This document shows, piece after piece, positions 16,680 through 24,804 of a stretch of DNA of 43,567 bases (position 1 is the first letter of the stretch; each line of letters starts with the position of its first letter). The DNA is from Nonomuraea deserti. GTDB taxonomy: Bacteria; Actinomycetota; Actinomycetes; Streptosporangiales; Streptosporangiaceae. The translations under genes and the position numbers were made by a program. The notes beneath the pieces are model-generated. The model was not told the origin of the DNA, made no database searches, and saw only the letters and a program-made list of their open reading frames with translations. The DNA lies in contig NZ_SMKO01000071.1 of NCBI RefSeq assembly GCF_004348685.1, forward strand, positions 1-43,567, given 5' to 3'.

Positions 16680-17497
16680 TAACGCTTGATCCCTCCGTGG
16701 AAGCGGAAGCCGTACTTTTTGCTGACGAACAGGTACATGAGCACCACGGGAATCGAGTAGAGCAGGCCGAACGTGGACAACATGCTGAGGTTGGCCTGGC
16801 CTCCCTCGGTGTACAGCGTGTACGTGATCACCGCGGCCGGCTGCTTCTCGACGTCGCTCAGCAGCAGGTACGGCATCAGGAAGTTCCCCCACACGTTGGC
16901 CAGCGCCCACACCCCGATCGTGGCCAGCCCCGGCCGCACCAGCGGTACCACCACGTGCCGGACGATCTGCAGCGGCGAGGCCCCGAAGACCCGCGCCGAC
17001 TCCTCGTAGGACTTCGGCGTGGAGTCCATGAAGTCCTTCAGCATGAAGATCGCCGCGGGCAGCAGCCCGCCGGTCAGGATGAGGATCAGCCCGAGGTGCG
17101 AGTCGATCAGGTTCAGCTCGACCGCGAGCTGGAACAGCGGCACCATGGCCGCCGTGCCCGTGATGATCGACGACAGCAGCAGCAGCGCGTAAAGCAGGGC
17201 GTCCCGGCCGGGCAGGCGCACCCGGCTCAGCGCGTACGCGGCCAGCGCCGCGAGCAGCACGACCAGCACGGCGGTGCCGACCGACAACACCAGCGAGTTG
17301 TAGAGCGACGGCAGCGCGTACGGGTGCTCCACGACCGCCTGGAAGTTGTCCCAGGTGAAGTCGGGCACCTTGACCTCGTACGACGGGTCGGAGGTGAACG
17401 GCGCCGTCACCAGCCACAGCAGCGGGATCGTGAAGAAGGCCAGCAGCACCGCGATGAGCGTGCAGAAGCCGATCCGGCCCAGGACGAAGCGCGTCAT
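16679..17497 (-). CDS. CUT1 sugar ABC permease (MalG-like)
   Basis: 272 aa with about six membrane segments, starting with LIAVLLAFFTIPLLWLVTAPF. The coupling loop is EESARVFGASPLQIVRHVVVPLVRPGL, the EAA motif of MalG-type permeases, and the C-terminal KYGFRFHGGIKR tail is typical of the family. The ATG at 17497 overlaps the stop of the first permease (ATGA), which fixes the start. It forms the channel with the 17494-18426 product. Confidence 0.92.
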   Translation of the reverse strand: MTRFVLGRIGFCTLIAVLLAFFTIPLLWLVTAPFTSDPSYEVKVPDFTWDNFQAVVEHPYALPSLYNSLVLSVGTAVLVVLLAALAAYALSRVRLPGRDALLYALLLLSSIITGTAAMVPLFQLAVELNLIDSHLGLILILTGGLLPAAIFMLKDFMDSTPKSYEESARVFGASPLQIVRHVVVPLVRPGLATIGVWALANVWGNFLMPYLLLSDVEKQPAAVITYTLYTEGGQANLSMLSTFGLLYSIPVVLMYLFVSKKYGFRFHGGIKR

Positions 17498-18426
17498 TTC
17501 TTGCTCCGGAGCAGCCGCAGGTAGAAGACCGCGACGACCAGGTTGATCAGCAGGATGATCGTGGACACGGCGGCGCCGTAACCCAGCTCGCCGCTCTGCA
17601 GCGCGACCTTGTACACGTGCACGGCCAGCACCTCGGACCTGCCGTCGGGACCGCCCGCGGTGAGCAGGAACGGGGAGAAGTCGTTGAACGTCCACAGGCT
17701 GATGAGCAGCAGGTTGGTCAGGATGTGCCCCCGGATATGCGGGAAGACCACGTCCCTGAGCTGCTGCCAGCCGGAGGCGCCGGCCAGGCGGGCGCTCTCC
17801 AGGTGGGAGGGCGGCACGTTGCCGAGCGCGGCGCCGTACAACATCATCGAGAACGCGGTGCCGCGCCAGGTGTTGAAGACGATGATCGACAACATCGGGT
17901 GGTCGAGCAGCCACGGGAAGCCGGGGATGCCGAGCAGCGCGTTGAGCGTGCCGCCGTCGCGGTCGAGCAGCGCCACCCACAGGAACGACACCACGGCGCT
18001 CGGCAGGATCCAGGCCAGGATGACCAGGCCCTCGACCAGCCGCTTGAGCGGTCCGGCGCGGTCGCGCAACAGCCAGGCGATCGTGAAGCCGAGCACCACC
18101 TGGCCGATGACGGCCGAGCCGAGCACGAACTGCACGGTCAGCCACGTCGAGTTCCAGAACGTGGGGTTGAAGACCGCGTCGAGGAGGTTGGCGAGCCCGA
18201 CGAACTCCGGCTCGGCCGCGGCCGCGCCGGTCAGGCGGTAGTTGGTGAGCCCCAGGTAGAGCACCCACAGCGCGGGGAACACGAGGAAGGCGGCGATGAG
18301 CAGCAGGGCGGGGGCGACGAACGCCCCGGCCCGCAGGCTGCCCAGGCCCGCCGCGTCAGAGCTGTAGCCGCGGCGGGTCCGCGCGTCTTCCTTGACGACC
18401 TCAGGAGGCGATGTTGCCTGCGCCAC
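17494..18426 (-). CDS. CUT1 sugar ABC permease (MalF-like)
   Basis: 310 aa. A cytoplasmic N-terminus of about 30 residues precedes AFVAPALLLIAAFLVFPALW; about six membrane segments follow, with the coupling loop ESARLAGASGWQQLRDVVFPHIRG. The GTG start at 18426 overlaps the binding-protein gene by 26 nt and has GAAGGA 8 nt upstream; no better start follows before the first membrane segment. It partners with the MalG-like permease downstream. Confidence 0.9.
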   Translation of the reverse strand: MAQATSPPEVVKEDARTRRGYSSDAAGLGSLRAGAFVAPALLLIAAFLVFPALWVLYLGLTNYRLTGAAAAEPEFVGLANLLDAVFNPTFWNSTWLTVQFVLGSAVIGQVVLGFTIAWLLRDRAGPLKRLVEGLVILAWILPSAVVSFLWVALLDRDGGTLNALLGIPGFPWLLDHPMLSIIVFNTWRGTAFSMMLYGAALGNVPPSHLESARLAGASGWQQLRDVVFPHIRGHILTNLLLISLWTFNDFSPFLLTAGGPDGRSEVLAVHVYKVALQSGELGYGAAVSTIILLINLVVAVFYLRLLRSKK

Positions 18427-19792
18427 CGACGATTCCTTCGAGCTTCTTCTGGTAGTCGGCCGCCGCCTGGTCGGGCGCTGTGCCGCCGACCACCGCGGCG
18501 GTGGCCTCCTGCAGCGCCACCGACACCTGCGGATAGACGGCGACGGGCGGCCGGTAGGCGGTCACCGGCAGCACCTTCTCCGAGATGAAGGTCAGCAGCG
18601 GCTCGCCGGCGAGGATCTCCTTGTTGACGTCGGTGCGCGGGGTGACGCGTACGTTGCCGTCCTTGGTCTCCTCCTTCAGCGCCTCGGGCGAGAGCGTGAA
18701 GGTCAGCAGCTCGAAGGCCTCCTTCGGGTGCTCGCTGTTGGGGTTGACCGTGCGCAGGGCGCCGCCTGACATGCTGACGAAGTCCTGGCCGCGCACGCCC
18801 TTGCCGGGCTCCATCGCGGGGATCATGGCGTAGCCGACGACCTGGTCGCGGTCGGCCATCTTCGCCACGCCGTCCTTGGGGTTGACGACGCCGCGCCAGA
18901 AGTAGTCGCCCTCCATCAGGATGCCGACCTTGCCGTCGGCGAACTGCTGGAACGACTTGTCGCGGCCCTTGGCCTCCTGCTGGAGCTTGGGATCGCCGAG
19001 GCCGCCGCCGTAGATCTTCTGGTAGAGGCCGAGCGCGTCCTTCAGCGGCTGGGAGGCGCCGGTCCACTTGCCGTCCTGCTGCACCTCGCCGCCCGCGCCG
19101 GCGAGCAGCGGCAGCACGCCCTGCATCGAGGTGGCCTCGCCCATGGCGGTGCCGGCGTTGATCTGGATCGGCACGGGCACGCCCGCGGACTTCAGCTTCG
19201 TGCCCGCGTCGAGGATCTCCTGCCAGCTCTTCGGCTGCCAGTCGGCGGGGAGCCCGGCCTTCTGGAAGAGCGTCTTGTTGAAGTAGAGCACCCGGCCGTC
19301 GGTGCCGACCGGCAGTGCGTACTTCTTGCCGTTGAACTCGGCCATGCCCTGGACGGCCTCGGGGATCTGCGACCAGCCGTCCCAGCTGTCGGCCTCGGGG
19401 CCGATCAGCTCCGACAGCGGCTTGATGTAGCCCGCTTCGGCGAACTCGCCGGCCCAGATGCCGTCGATGTCCATGACGTCCGCGCCCTTGCCTGACTTGA
19501 GGTCGAGGGAGAGCTTGGTCTTGTACTGTTCGTCGTCGACTCCGCTGGGGACGAACTTGACCGTGACGTCCTTTCCCTTCGCCTTCTGGGCGGCCTCGAA
19601 CTTGGGGATGACCCAGTCCTCGATGAAGGTCGCTCCGGCGGCGTTCTTGCCGCCCTTGATGGCGTTCTGGGTGATCGTCAGCTCGATGGCCTCACCCTCG
19701 CCTCCGCCGGACGACTGGCCGCACGCGGCGAGCCCCAGCCCGGCCGCGGCGAGGACCGCGACCACTCCCAGCGACCGTTTCCGCACTGCCAT
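18401..19792 (-). CDS. Sugar-binding lipoprotein of the CUT1 transporter
   Basis: 463 aa extracytoplasmic solute-binding protein, family 1. A signal peptide (RKRSLGVVAVLAAAGLG) ends in lipobox LAAC with Cys24. The rest has the two-lobed binding-protein style, with DVMDIDGIWAGEFAEAGYIKPL and a hinge segment GILMEGDYFWRG. GGAGGG lies 7 nt before the ATG at 19792. It is the first gene of the minus-strand operon and should set the sugar recognised. The family takes up oligosaccharides and glycosides, which fits a downstream alpha-mannosidase. Confidence 0.92.
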   Translation of the reverse strand: MAVRKRSLGVVAVLAAAGLGLAACGQSSGGGEGEAIELTITQNAIKGGKNAAGATFIEDWVIPKFEAAQKAKGKDVTVKFVPSGVDDEQYKTKLSLDLKSGKGADVMDIDGIWAGEFAEAGYIKPLSELIGPEADSWDGWSQIPEAVQGMAEFNGKKYALPVGTDGRVLYFNKTLFQKAGLPADWQPKSWQEILDAGTKLKSAGVPVPIQINAGTAMGEATSMQGVLPLLAGAGGEVQQDGKWTGASQPLKDALGLYQKIYGGGLGDPKLQQEAKGRDKSFQQFADGKVGILMEGDYFWRGVVNPKDGVAKMADRDQVVGYAMIPAMEPGKGVRGQDFVSMSGGALRTVNPNSEHPKEAFELLTFTLSPEALKEETKDGNVRVTPRTDVNKEILAGEPLLTFISEKVLPVTAYRPPVAVYPQVSVALQEATAAVVGGTAPDQAAADYQKKLEGIVGGAGNIAS

Positions 19793-19834
19793 GCAAACCC
19801 TCCGACATGTCCATAGGGGAGGAAGCCATGGGCC

Positions 19835-19863
19835 AATATGTCATGACATGCATATGACGTAAA
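19835..19863 (-). promoter_or_regulatory. Minus-strand promoter with an IolR-type operator inside it
   Basis: On the minus strand TTTACG (complement of 19858-19863) and CATATT (complement of 19835-19840) are 17 bp apart and suit a -35/-10 pair for the binding-protein operon. The 10-bp palindrome TGTCATGACA (19839-19848), extended to ATGTCATGACAT, occupies the spacer, the classic site for repression. It fits the pattern KGWCHTRACA that I recall for the GntR-type inositol repressor IolR of Corynebacterium glutamicum. Confidence 0.6.
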
Positions 19864-20000
19864 GGCCCGCCCAAATGACCGGGTCATACTTCCGGACTGT
19901 GCCCGTACGCTGTGTCTTTGCCTGAAGGAGAGGGATCAGCCGCAGGTGCGTCGCGCTCGTTTCGAGGTGGGCACGTAAGGCAACATAGCGGACATCCGAA

Positions 20001-20010
20001 TGTCATGACA
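20001..20010 (+). promoter_or_regulatory. Second IolR-type operator, upstream of iolC
   Basis: Exact second copy of TGTCATGACA, 162 bp from the first (centre to centre) and 46 bp before the iolC start codon. CATAGT at 20017-20022 is a possible -10 just downstream, with no good -35. Two identical 10-bp palindromes in one divergent control region point to joint control of the sugar-uptake operon and the iol operon. No regulator gene for them lies in the window. Confidence 0.6.
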
Positions 20011-20055
20011 ATATGCCATAGTGTCGAGAGAAGCCTCACCCTGGAGGTGCGTCAG

Positions 20056-21051
20056 GTGCAGACCCCGCTCCCCGCGACAGGCCGTCCGTCCGGGCCCGCC
20101 GTGCACGACCTGATCACGATCGGCCGCTGCGGCGTCGACGTCTACCCGTTGCAGACCGGCGTCGGGCTGGCCGACGTCGAGACCTTCGGCAAGTTCCTCG
20201 GCGGCAGCCCGACGAACGTCGCCGTGGCCGCGGCGCGCCACGGGCTGCGCCCGGCCGTGATCACCGCCGTGGGAGCCGATCCCTTCGGGGACTTCGTCCG
20301 GCGGGCGATCCGCGGCTTCGGCGTCGACGACGCCTACGTGAGCACCATCGAGGGCCCGCCCACACCCGTCACGTTCTGCGAGATCTTCCCTCCCGACCAC
20401 TTCCCGATCTACTTCTACCGCGGCGACCATCCTCCCGACCTGCGCATCTCCCCCGACCTCCTCGACCTCGACGCCATCGCGGCCACGAGCCTGTTCTGGT
20501 TCTCGCTGACCGGCCTGAGCAAGGAGCCCAGCGCGGCGGCCCACGCCGCCGCCCTGTCGGCGCGCACCACGGGCTGGACGGTGTTCGACCTGGACTACCG
20601 GCCCAGCCTGTGGGAGTCGCGGGAGGCGGCGTACGAGGCGGCGAACCGGGCGCTGCCGCACGCGAACGTCGCGGTCGGCAACCTCGACGAGGTCGAGACC
20701 GCGGTCGGCGTACGCGATCCGGAGGCCGCCGCGCAGGCGCTGCTGGACGCCGGGGTGAAGGTCGCCATCGTCAAGATGGGCCCAGAAGGGGTTTTCGCCC
20801 GCACCGCCGAGGAGAGCGCCTTGGTGGAACCCGTGGAGGTGAAGGTGGTCAACGGCATCGGAGCGGGCGACGCGTTCGGCGGCGCCGTCTGCCTCGGCCT
20901 GCTGCGCGGCTGGCCGCTGGAGCGTACGATCCGCTTCGCCAACGCCGCGGGCGCCTTCGTGGCCGCCCGCCTGGCCTGCGCCGACGCCATGCCGGCGACG
21001 GCGGACGTGGAGGACCTGCTGAACGGCACCGAGAACGGGGATCGCTCTTGA
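20056..21051 (+). CDS. iolC: 5-dehydro-2-deoxygluconokinase IolC (PfkB family)
   Basis: 331 aa ribokinase/PfkB sugar kinase. The N-terminal segment DLITIGRCGVDVYPLQTGVGL and GKFLGGSPTNVAVAAARHGL are typical of IolC. The C-terminal PfkB signature GIGAGDAFGGA (267-277) holds the catalytic Asp272. It phosphorylates 5-dehydro-2-deoxy-D-gluconate in inositol breakdown. I chose GTG at 20056 because GGAGG sits 8 nt upstream and because a longer reading back to 19912 would run through the operator at 20001-20010. It overlaps the next gene by TTGA. Confidence 0.9.
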   Translation: MQTPLPATGRPSGPAVHDLITIGRCGVDVYPLQTGVGLADVETFGKFLGGSPTNVAVAAARHGLRPAVITAVGADPFGDFVRRAIRGFGVDDAYVSTIEGPPTPVTFCEIFPPDHFPIYFYRGDHPPDLRISPDLLDLDAIAATSLFWFSLTGLSKEPSAAAHAAALSARTTGWTVFDLDYRPSLWESREAAYEAANRALPHANVAVGNLDEVETAVGVRDPEAAAQALLDAGVKVAIVKMGPEGVFARTAEESALVEPVEVKVVNGIGAGDAFGGAVCLGLLRGWPLERTIRFANAAGAFVAARLACADAMPATADVEDLLNGTENGDRS

Positions 21052-21953
21052 GCGACATCACGCTGCCCAGGGCCGCCGGATACGCGCGGCTCACCCACAT
21101 CCGCGCCACCAAGCCGGAGGAGATCGCCGAGGCGGCGGCCCGGCGGCAGCGACGCGGCCTGCCCGGCGAGGGCGAGCGGCTGCTCATCATCGCCGCCGAC
21201 CACCCCGCCAGGGGAGCGCTGGCCGTACGCGACCGCCCGCTGGCCATGGCCAGCCGCGCCGACCTGCTCGGCCGCCTCCAGACCGCGCTGGCCAGACCGG
21301 GCGTCGACGGCATCCTGGCCGCCCCCGACGTGCTGGAGGACCTGCTCCTGCTGGGCGCGCTGGAGGGCAAGCTGGCCTTCGGCTCCATGAACAGGGGCGG
21401 CCTGCAGGGCTCGGTGTTCGAGCTGGACGACCGCTTCACCGGCTTCGACGCCGCGGCGATCGACACGATGCGCCTCGACGGCGGCAAGATGCTCTGCCGC
21501 ATCGACCCCGGTGACCACGCGACCGTGGCGACGCTGGAATCGTGCGCCCGCGCGGTCACCGACCTGGCCCGCAGACGCCTGGTCGCCATGGTGGAGCCGT
21601 TCTGGTCGCTGCGCTCGGAGACGGGCGCCGTCCGCAACGACCTGTCGCCCGACGCGGTGATCCGCGCGATCAGCGTCGCCCAGGCGCTCGGCGTGACCTC
21701 GGCCTACACCTGGCTCAAGATCCCCGCCGTGGCGGAGATGGAGCGGGTGATGGCGGCCACCACGCTGCCCGCCCTGCTGCTCGGCGGCGACCCGCCGGAC
21801 ATCGACGCCGCCTACGCCGACTGGGACCGCGCGCTCGGGCTGCCGGGCGTGCGGGGACTCGTCGTCGGGCGCGCTCTGCTCTACCCTCCGGACGACGACG
21901 TAGCAACCGCCGTGGACGGCGCCGCCGCCCTGGTTCGAGAGGTCCGCGCATGA
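21048..21953 (+). CDS. Cgl0159-like (beta/alpha)8 aldolase of inositol catabolism
   Basis: 301 aa TIM-barrel protein of the group found in actinobacterial iol operons (Cgl0159 type). Visible features are LLIIAADHPARGALAV near residues 45-60, GSMNRGGLQG, RLDGGKMLCRIDPGDHAT and the lysine-bearing AYTWLKIPAVAEM. The position between iolC and iolB suggests it cleaves 2-deoxy-5-keto-gluconate 6-phosphate to dihydroxyacetone phosphate and malonate semialdehyde, the job of IolJ elsewhere. The start is TTG at 21048 (TTGA overlap with iolC). The family placement is from memory of the sequence style; the reaction is inferred from context. Confidence 0.72.
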   Translation: MSDITLPRAAGYARLTHIRATKPEEIAEAAARRQRRGLPGEGERLLIIAADHPARGALAVRDRPLAMASRADLLGRLQTALARPGVDGILAAPDVLEDLLLLGALEGKLAFGSMNRGGLQGSVFELDDRFTGFDAAAIDTMRLDGGKMLCRIDPGDHATVATLESCARAVTDLARRRLVAMVEPFWSLRSETGAVRNDLSPDAVIRAISVAQALGVTSAYTWLKIPAVAEMERVMAATTLPALLLGGDPPDIDAAYADWDRALGLPGVRGLVVGRALLYPPDDDVATAVDGAAALVREVRA

Positions 21954-22831
21954 CATACCTTCCGTACGGCAAGTCCGCCAACGGCCCCTGGGCGGTGGAG
22001 ATCACCCCGTCCCTGGCCGGATGGACCTATTCGGGCCTGCGCGTCGCGAACCTGGCCGACGCCACGGTCTCGTTCGACACGGGCGAGGAGGAGATGCTCG
22101 TGCTCCCCCTGTCGGGCTCGTGCACGGTCGCCATCACCCCATCCGCCTCCCCGCCGCCCGGCACGCTCGGGGCCGGTGCGGTGACGTTCGAGCTGGCCGG
22201 GCGGTCCTCGGTGTTCGACGGCCCGTCCGACTTCGTCTACCTCCCGATCGGCGCCCACGTGACGCTCAGGGGCGACGGGCGCATCGCGCTGCCCTCGGCC
22301 CGCGCCACCCGCGCGCTGGAGCCCCGCCACGTGCCCGCCGCCGACGTCGCCGTGGAGATCAGGGGCGCGGGCCAGGCCAGCCGCCAGGTGAACAACTTCT
22401 GCGCCCCCGACGCCTTCGACTGCGACAAGCTCGTGGCCGTCGAAGTGCTGACCCCCGGCGGAAACTGGTCGTCCTACCCGCCGCACAAGCACGACACCCC
22501 CAACCCGGGCGAGGCCGTGCTGGAGGAGATCTACTACTTCGAGGTCGCCGGCCGGGGCCTCGGCTACCAGCGCGTCTACTCCTCCGAACGCGGCCAGATC
22601 GACACCCTGGCCGAGGTCTCGTCCGGCGACGTCGTGCTGGTCCCGTACGGCTACCACGGGCCGTCCATGGCCGCGCCCGGCTACGACCTCTACTATCTGA
22701 ACGTCCTGGCCGGCCCGGCCGAGCAGCGCTCGATGGCGTTCTGCGACGACCCCGGCCACGCCTGGATCCGCTCCTCGTGGGACTCCCAGCCCATCGACCC
22801 GAGACTGCCGTTCGGGAGGACACATGACTGA
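21950..22831 (+). CDS. iolB: 5-deoxy-glucuronate isomerase IolB
   Basis: 293 aa bicupin enzyme. The second cupin carries the metal motif PPHKHDT with His179 and His181, followed by LEEIYYFEV near residue 192 and a later histidine in PYGYHGPSMAAPGYDLYYLNVLAG. IolB converts 5-deoxy-glucuronate to 5-dehydro-2-deoxygluconate, the substrate of IolC. The ATG at 21950 overlaps the preceding stop by 4 nt. The last eight bases overlap the start of the 23-codon leader ORF. Confidence 0.93.
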   Translation: MTYLPYGKSANGPWAVEITPSLAGWTYSGLRVANLADATVSFDTGEEEMLVLPLSGSCTVAITPSASPPPGTLGAGAVTFELAGRSSVFDGPSDFVYLPIGAHVTLRGDGRIALPSARATRALEPRHVPAADVAVEIRGAGQASRQVNNFCAPDAFDCDKLVAVEVLTPGGNWSSYPPHKHDTPNPGEAVLEEIYYFEVAGRGLGYQRVYSSERGQIDTLAEVSSGDVVLVPYGYHGPSMAAPGYDLYYLNVLAGPAEQRSMAFCDDPGHAWIRSSWDSQPIDPRLPFGRTHD

Positions 22832-22895
22832 GCTCGTCGAGGTCATCAATGGACACAGCTCCTTCGTCATGAGGCCGGCGAAGGAGGTCTCATGA
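22824..22895 (+). CDS. 23-aa leader ORF coupled to iolD
   Basis: 24 codons including stop. The peptide begins MTELVEV, has S at 12 and V at 15, and ends MRPAKEVS. GGAGG lies 4 nt before its ATG, within the end of iolB, and its TGA overlaps the iolD ATG as ATGA. It has the same length and layout as the leader at 8779-8850: 12 of 23 residues and 56 of 72 bases agree with no gap, and the next five codons (MTTRL) of both downstream genes also match. Most differences change the amino acid, so RNA-level or peptide-level constraint cannot be told apart from two copies. I do not recognise the peptide family. Confidence 0.62.
   Translation: MTELVEVINGHSSFVMRPAKEVS
22859..22886 (+). promoter_or_regulatory. 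Hairpin that would hide the iolD ribosome-binding site
   Basis: CTCCTTCG (22859-22866) is exactly complementary to CGAAGGAG (22879-22886), with a 12-nt loop. The right arm contains the ribosome-binding site of iolD. A ribosome translating the leader ORF would melt this stem, so iolD translation could depend on leader translation. The matching stem is not present in the other leader, where a CCTG-GGT-CAGG hairpin occurs instead. Confidence 0.5.
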
Positions 22896-24742
22896 CGACT
22901 CGGCTGACCGTGGCGCAGGCCGTCGTGCGGTTCCTGGCCCAGCAGTGGAGCGAGCGCGACGGCGTGGAGCGGCGGTTCTTCGGCGGCTGCGCCGGCATCT
23001 TCGGCCACGGCAACGTCGCCGGCCTCGGCCAGGCGCTGGCCACCTCCGCCGGCGACCTGCCCTACCACCTGACCCGCAACGAGCAGGCGATGGTGCACAC
23101 CGCCGCCGCCTACGCCCGCGCCGGCAACCGGCTGACGACCCTGGCCTGCACCACCTCGATCGGCCCCGGCGCGACCAACATGGTCACCGGCGCGGCCGGC
23201 GCGACGATCAACCGGCTGCCCGTGCTGCTGCTGCCCGGCGACATCTTCTCCACCCGCGTGGCGAGCCCGGTGCTGCAGGAGCTGGAGGACACCCGCTCCT
23301 ACGACATCTCGGTCAACGACTGCTTCAAGCCGGTCTCCCGCTTCTGGGACCGGATCAACCGCCCCGAGCAGCTCCCGTCCGCGCTGCTGGCCGCCATGCG
23401 GGTGCTCACCGACCCCGCCGAGACCGGCGCGGTGACGCTGGCGCTGCCGCAGGACGTCCAGGCGGAGGCGTTCGACTGGCCGGACGAGCTGTTCGCCCGC
23501 CGCGTGTGGCACATTGCCCGGCCGCGCCCCGAGCGCGCCGCCCTGGCCAGGGCCGCCGAACTGATCGCCTCGGCCGAGCGCCCGCTGATCGTCGCCGGCG
23601 GCGGGGCGATCTACAGCGAGGCCACGGACGAGCTGCGCGCCTTCGCCGAGGCGCACGGCATCCCGGTCGCCGAGACCCAGGCGGGCAAGGGCGCGCTCCC
23701 CCACGGCCATCCGCTCGCGATGGGCGCCATCGGCGCCACCGGCACCACGGCCGCCAACACGCTGGCCCGCGAGGCCGACGTGATCATCGGCGTGGGCACC
23801 CGCTACAGCGACTTCACCACCGCCTCCCGGACGATCTTCGCCCCCGGCGCGCGGTTCGTGAACGTCAACATCACCGGCTTCGACGCCGCCAAGCTGTCCG
23901 GCCTGCAACTGGTCGCCGACGCCCGCGAGGCGCTGGCCGACCTGGGCCAGGCGTGCGCAAGATGGACCACGCCACCCGCCTACCGCGCCCGGGCCGCCGA
24001 GCTCACCCGTGCCTGGGACGCCGCCGTCGACGCGGCGTACGCGCTGGAGGGCTCGCCGCTGCCGCAGTCGGCGGTGATCGGCGCGGTCAACGCGGCGGCC
24101 GGCGACGACGGCGTGGTGGTGTGCGCGGCCGGGTCGATGCCCGGCGACCTGCACAAACTCTGGCGGCCCAGCGGCCCCGGCAGCTACCACGTCGAGTACG
24201 GCTACTCCTGCATGGGCTACGAGATCGCAGGCGGCCTGGGCGTCAAGATGGCGGCGCCGGAGCGCGAGGTGTTCGTGCTCGTGGGCGACGGCTCCTACCT
24301 CATGATGGCGCAGGAGCTCGTCACGGCCGTCTCCGAGGGCATCAAGCTGATCGTCGTCCTGGTCGACAACTCCGGATTCGCCTCCATCGGCCGCCTGTCG
24401 GAGAGCGTCGGCGCCGAGCGGCTCGGCACCTCCTACGCCCGTCGCGACGGCAGCCCGCTCCCCGTCGACCTGGCCGCCAACGCGGCCAGCCTCGGCGCCT
24501 CGGTGCTGCGCCCCGAGTCGGTCGCCGACCTGCGCAAGGCGCTCGACGCGGCCCGGTCGGCGACGGAGACCACCGTGATCCACGTACGCACCGACCGGCT
24601 GGCGGACGACGTACCCTCGTCGGAGGCCTGGTGGGACGTGCCCGTCGCGCAGGTGGCGACGACGAGCGCCACCTACGCCGCGCGGGAGGAGTACGAGTCC
24701 AACAAGCGCTCCCAGCGCCCGCACCTCGCCCCGCCGACCTGA
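22892..24742 (+). CDS. iolD: 3D-trihydroxycyclohexane-1,2-dione hydrolase IolD (ThDP enzyme)
   Basis: 616 aa thiamine-diphosphate enzyme with the usual PYR, middle and PP domains. Glu64 in LTRNEQAMVHTAAAYAR is the cofactor-activating glutamate. The ThDP/Mg motif begins VGDGSYLMM at 464-472 and ends VLVDNSGFASIG. IolD opens the ring of 3D-trihydroxycyclohexane-1,2-dione to 5-deoxy-glucuronate, feeding IolB. The length is normal for the family. It begins MTTRLTVAQAV, sharing MTTRL with the aldehyde dehydrogenase at 8782. It is the last gene of the plus-strand iol operon; iolA and a clear iolG are absent from the window. Confidence 0.93.
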   Translation: MTTRLTVAQAVVRFLAQQWSERDGVERRFFGGCAGIFGHGNVAGLGQALATSAGDLPYHLTRNEQAMVHTAAAYARAGNRLTTLACTTSIGPGATNMVTGAAGATINRLPVLLLPGDIFSTRVASPVLQELEDTRSYDISVNDCFKPVSRFWDRINRPEQLPSALLAAMRVLTDPAETGAVTLALPQDVQAEAFDWPDELFARRVWHIARPRPERAALARAAELIASAERPLIVAGGGAIYSEATDELRAFAEAHGIPVAETQAGKGALPHGHPLAMGAIGATGTTAANTLAREADVIIGVGTRYSDFTTASRTIFAPGARFVNVNITGFDAAKLSGLQLVADAREALADLGQACARWTTPPAYRARAAELTRAWDAAVDAAYALEGSPLPQSAVIGAVNAAAGDDGVVVCAAGSMPGDLHKLWRPSGPGSYHVEYGYSCMGYEIAGGLGVKMAAPEREVFVLVGDGSYLMMAQELVTAVSEGIKLIVVLVDNSGFASIGRLSESVGAERLGTSYARRDGSPLPVDLAANAASLGASVLRPESVADLRKALDAARSATETTVIHVRTDRLADDVPSSEAWWDVPVAQVATTSATYAAREEYESNKRSQRPHLAPPT

Positions 24743-24751
24743 CCTGGGTTG

Positions 24752-24797
24752 CCCCCGATCTTCCGAGGGAAGGCCTGTGACCAGGCGCGATCGGGGG
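24752..24797 (+). terminator. Probable terminator after iolD
   Basis: CCCCCGATC (24752-24760) pairs with GATCGGGGG (24789-24797), and an inner stem GCCTG-TGAC-CAGGC (24773-24786) stacks within. It begins 9 nt after the iolD stop. There is no T-run, as is common in high-GC actinobacteria. The right arm also supplies the G-run that serves as ribosome-binding site of the next gene. Confidence 0.5.
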
Positions 24798-24804
24798 GTT
24801 GGGC

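Noticed and set aside
19912..20055. A 48-residue N-terminal extension of IolC
   Set aside because: It has no family similarity, would cross the operator at 20001-20010, and GTG 20056 has a well-placed GGAGG.
21881..24724. A 947-codon open frame on the minus strand over iolD and iolB
   Set aside because: Shadow of real genes in high-GC DNA; its product is low-complexity Gly/Arg/Val/His-rich with no domain, while iolB and iolD are complete on the other strand.
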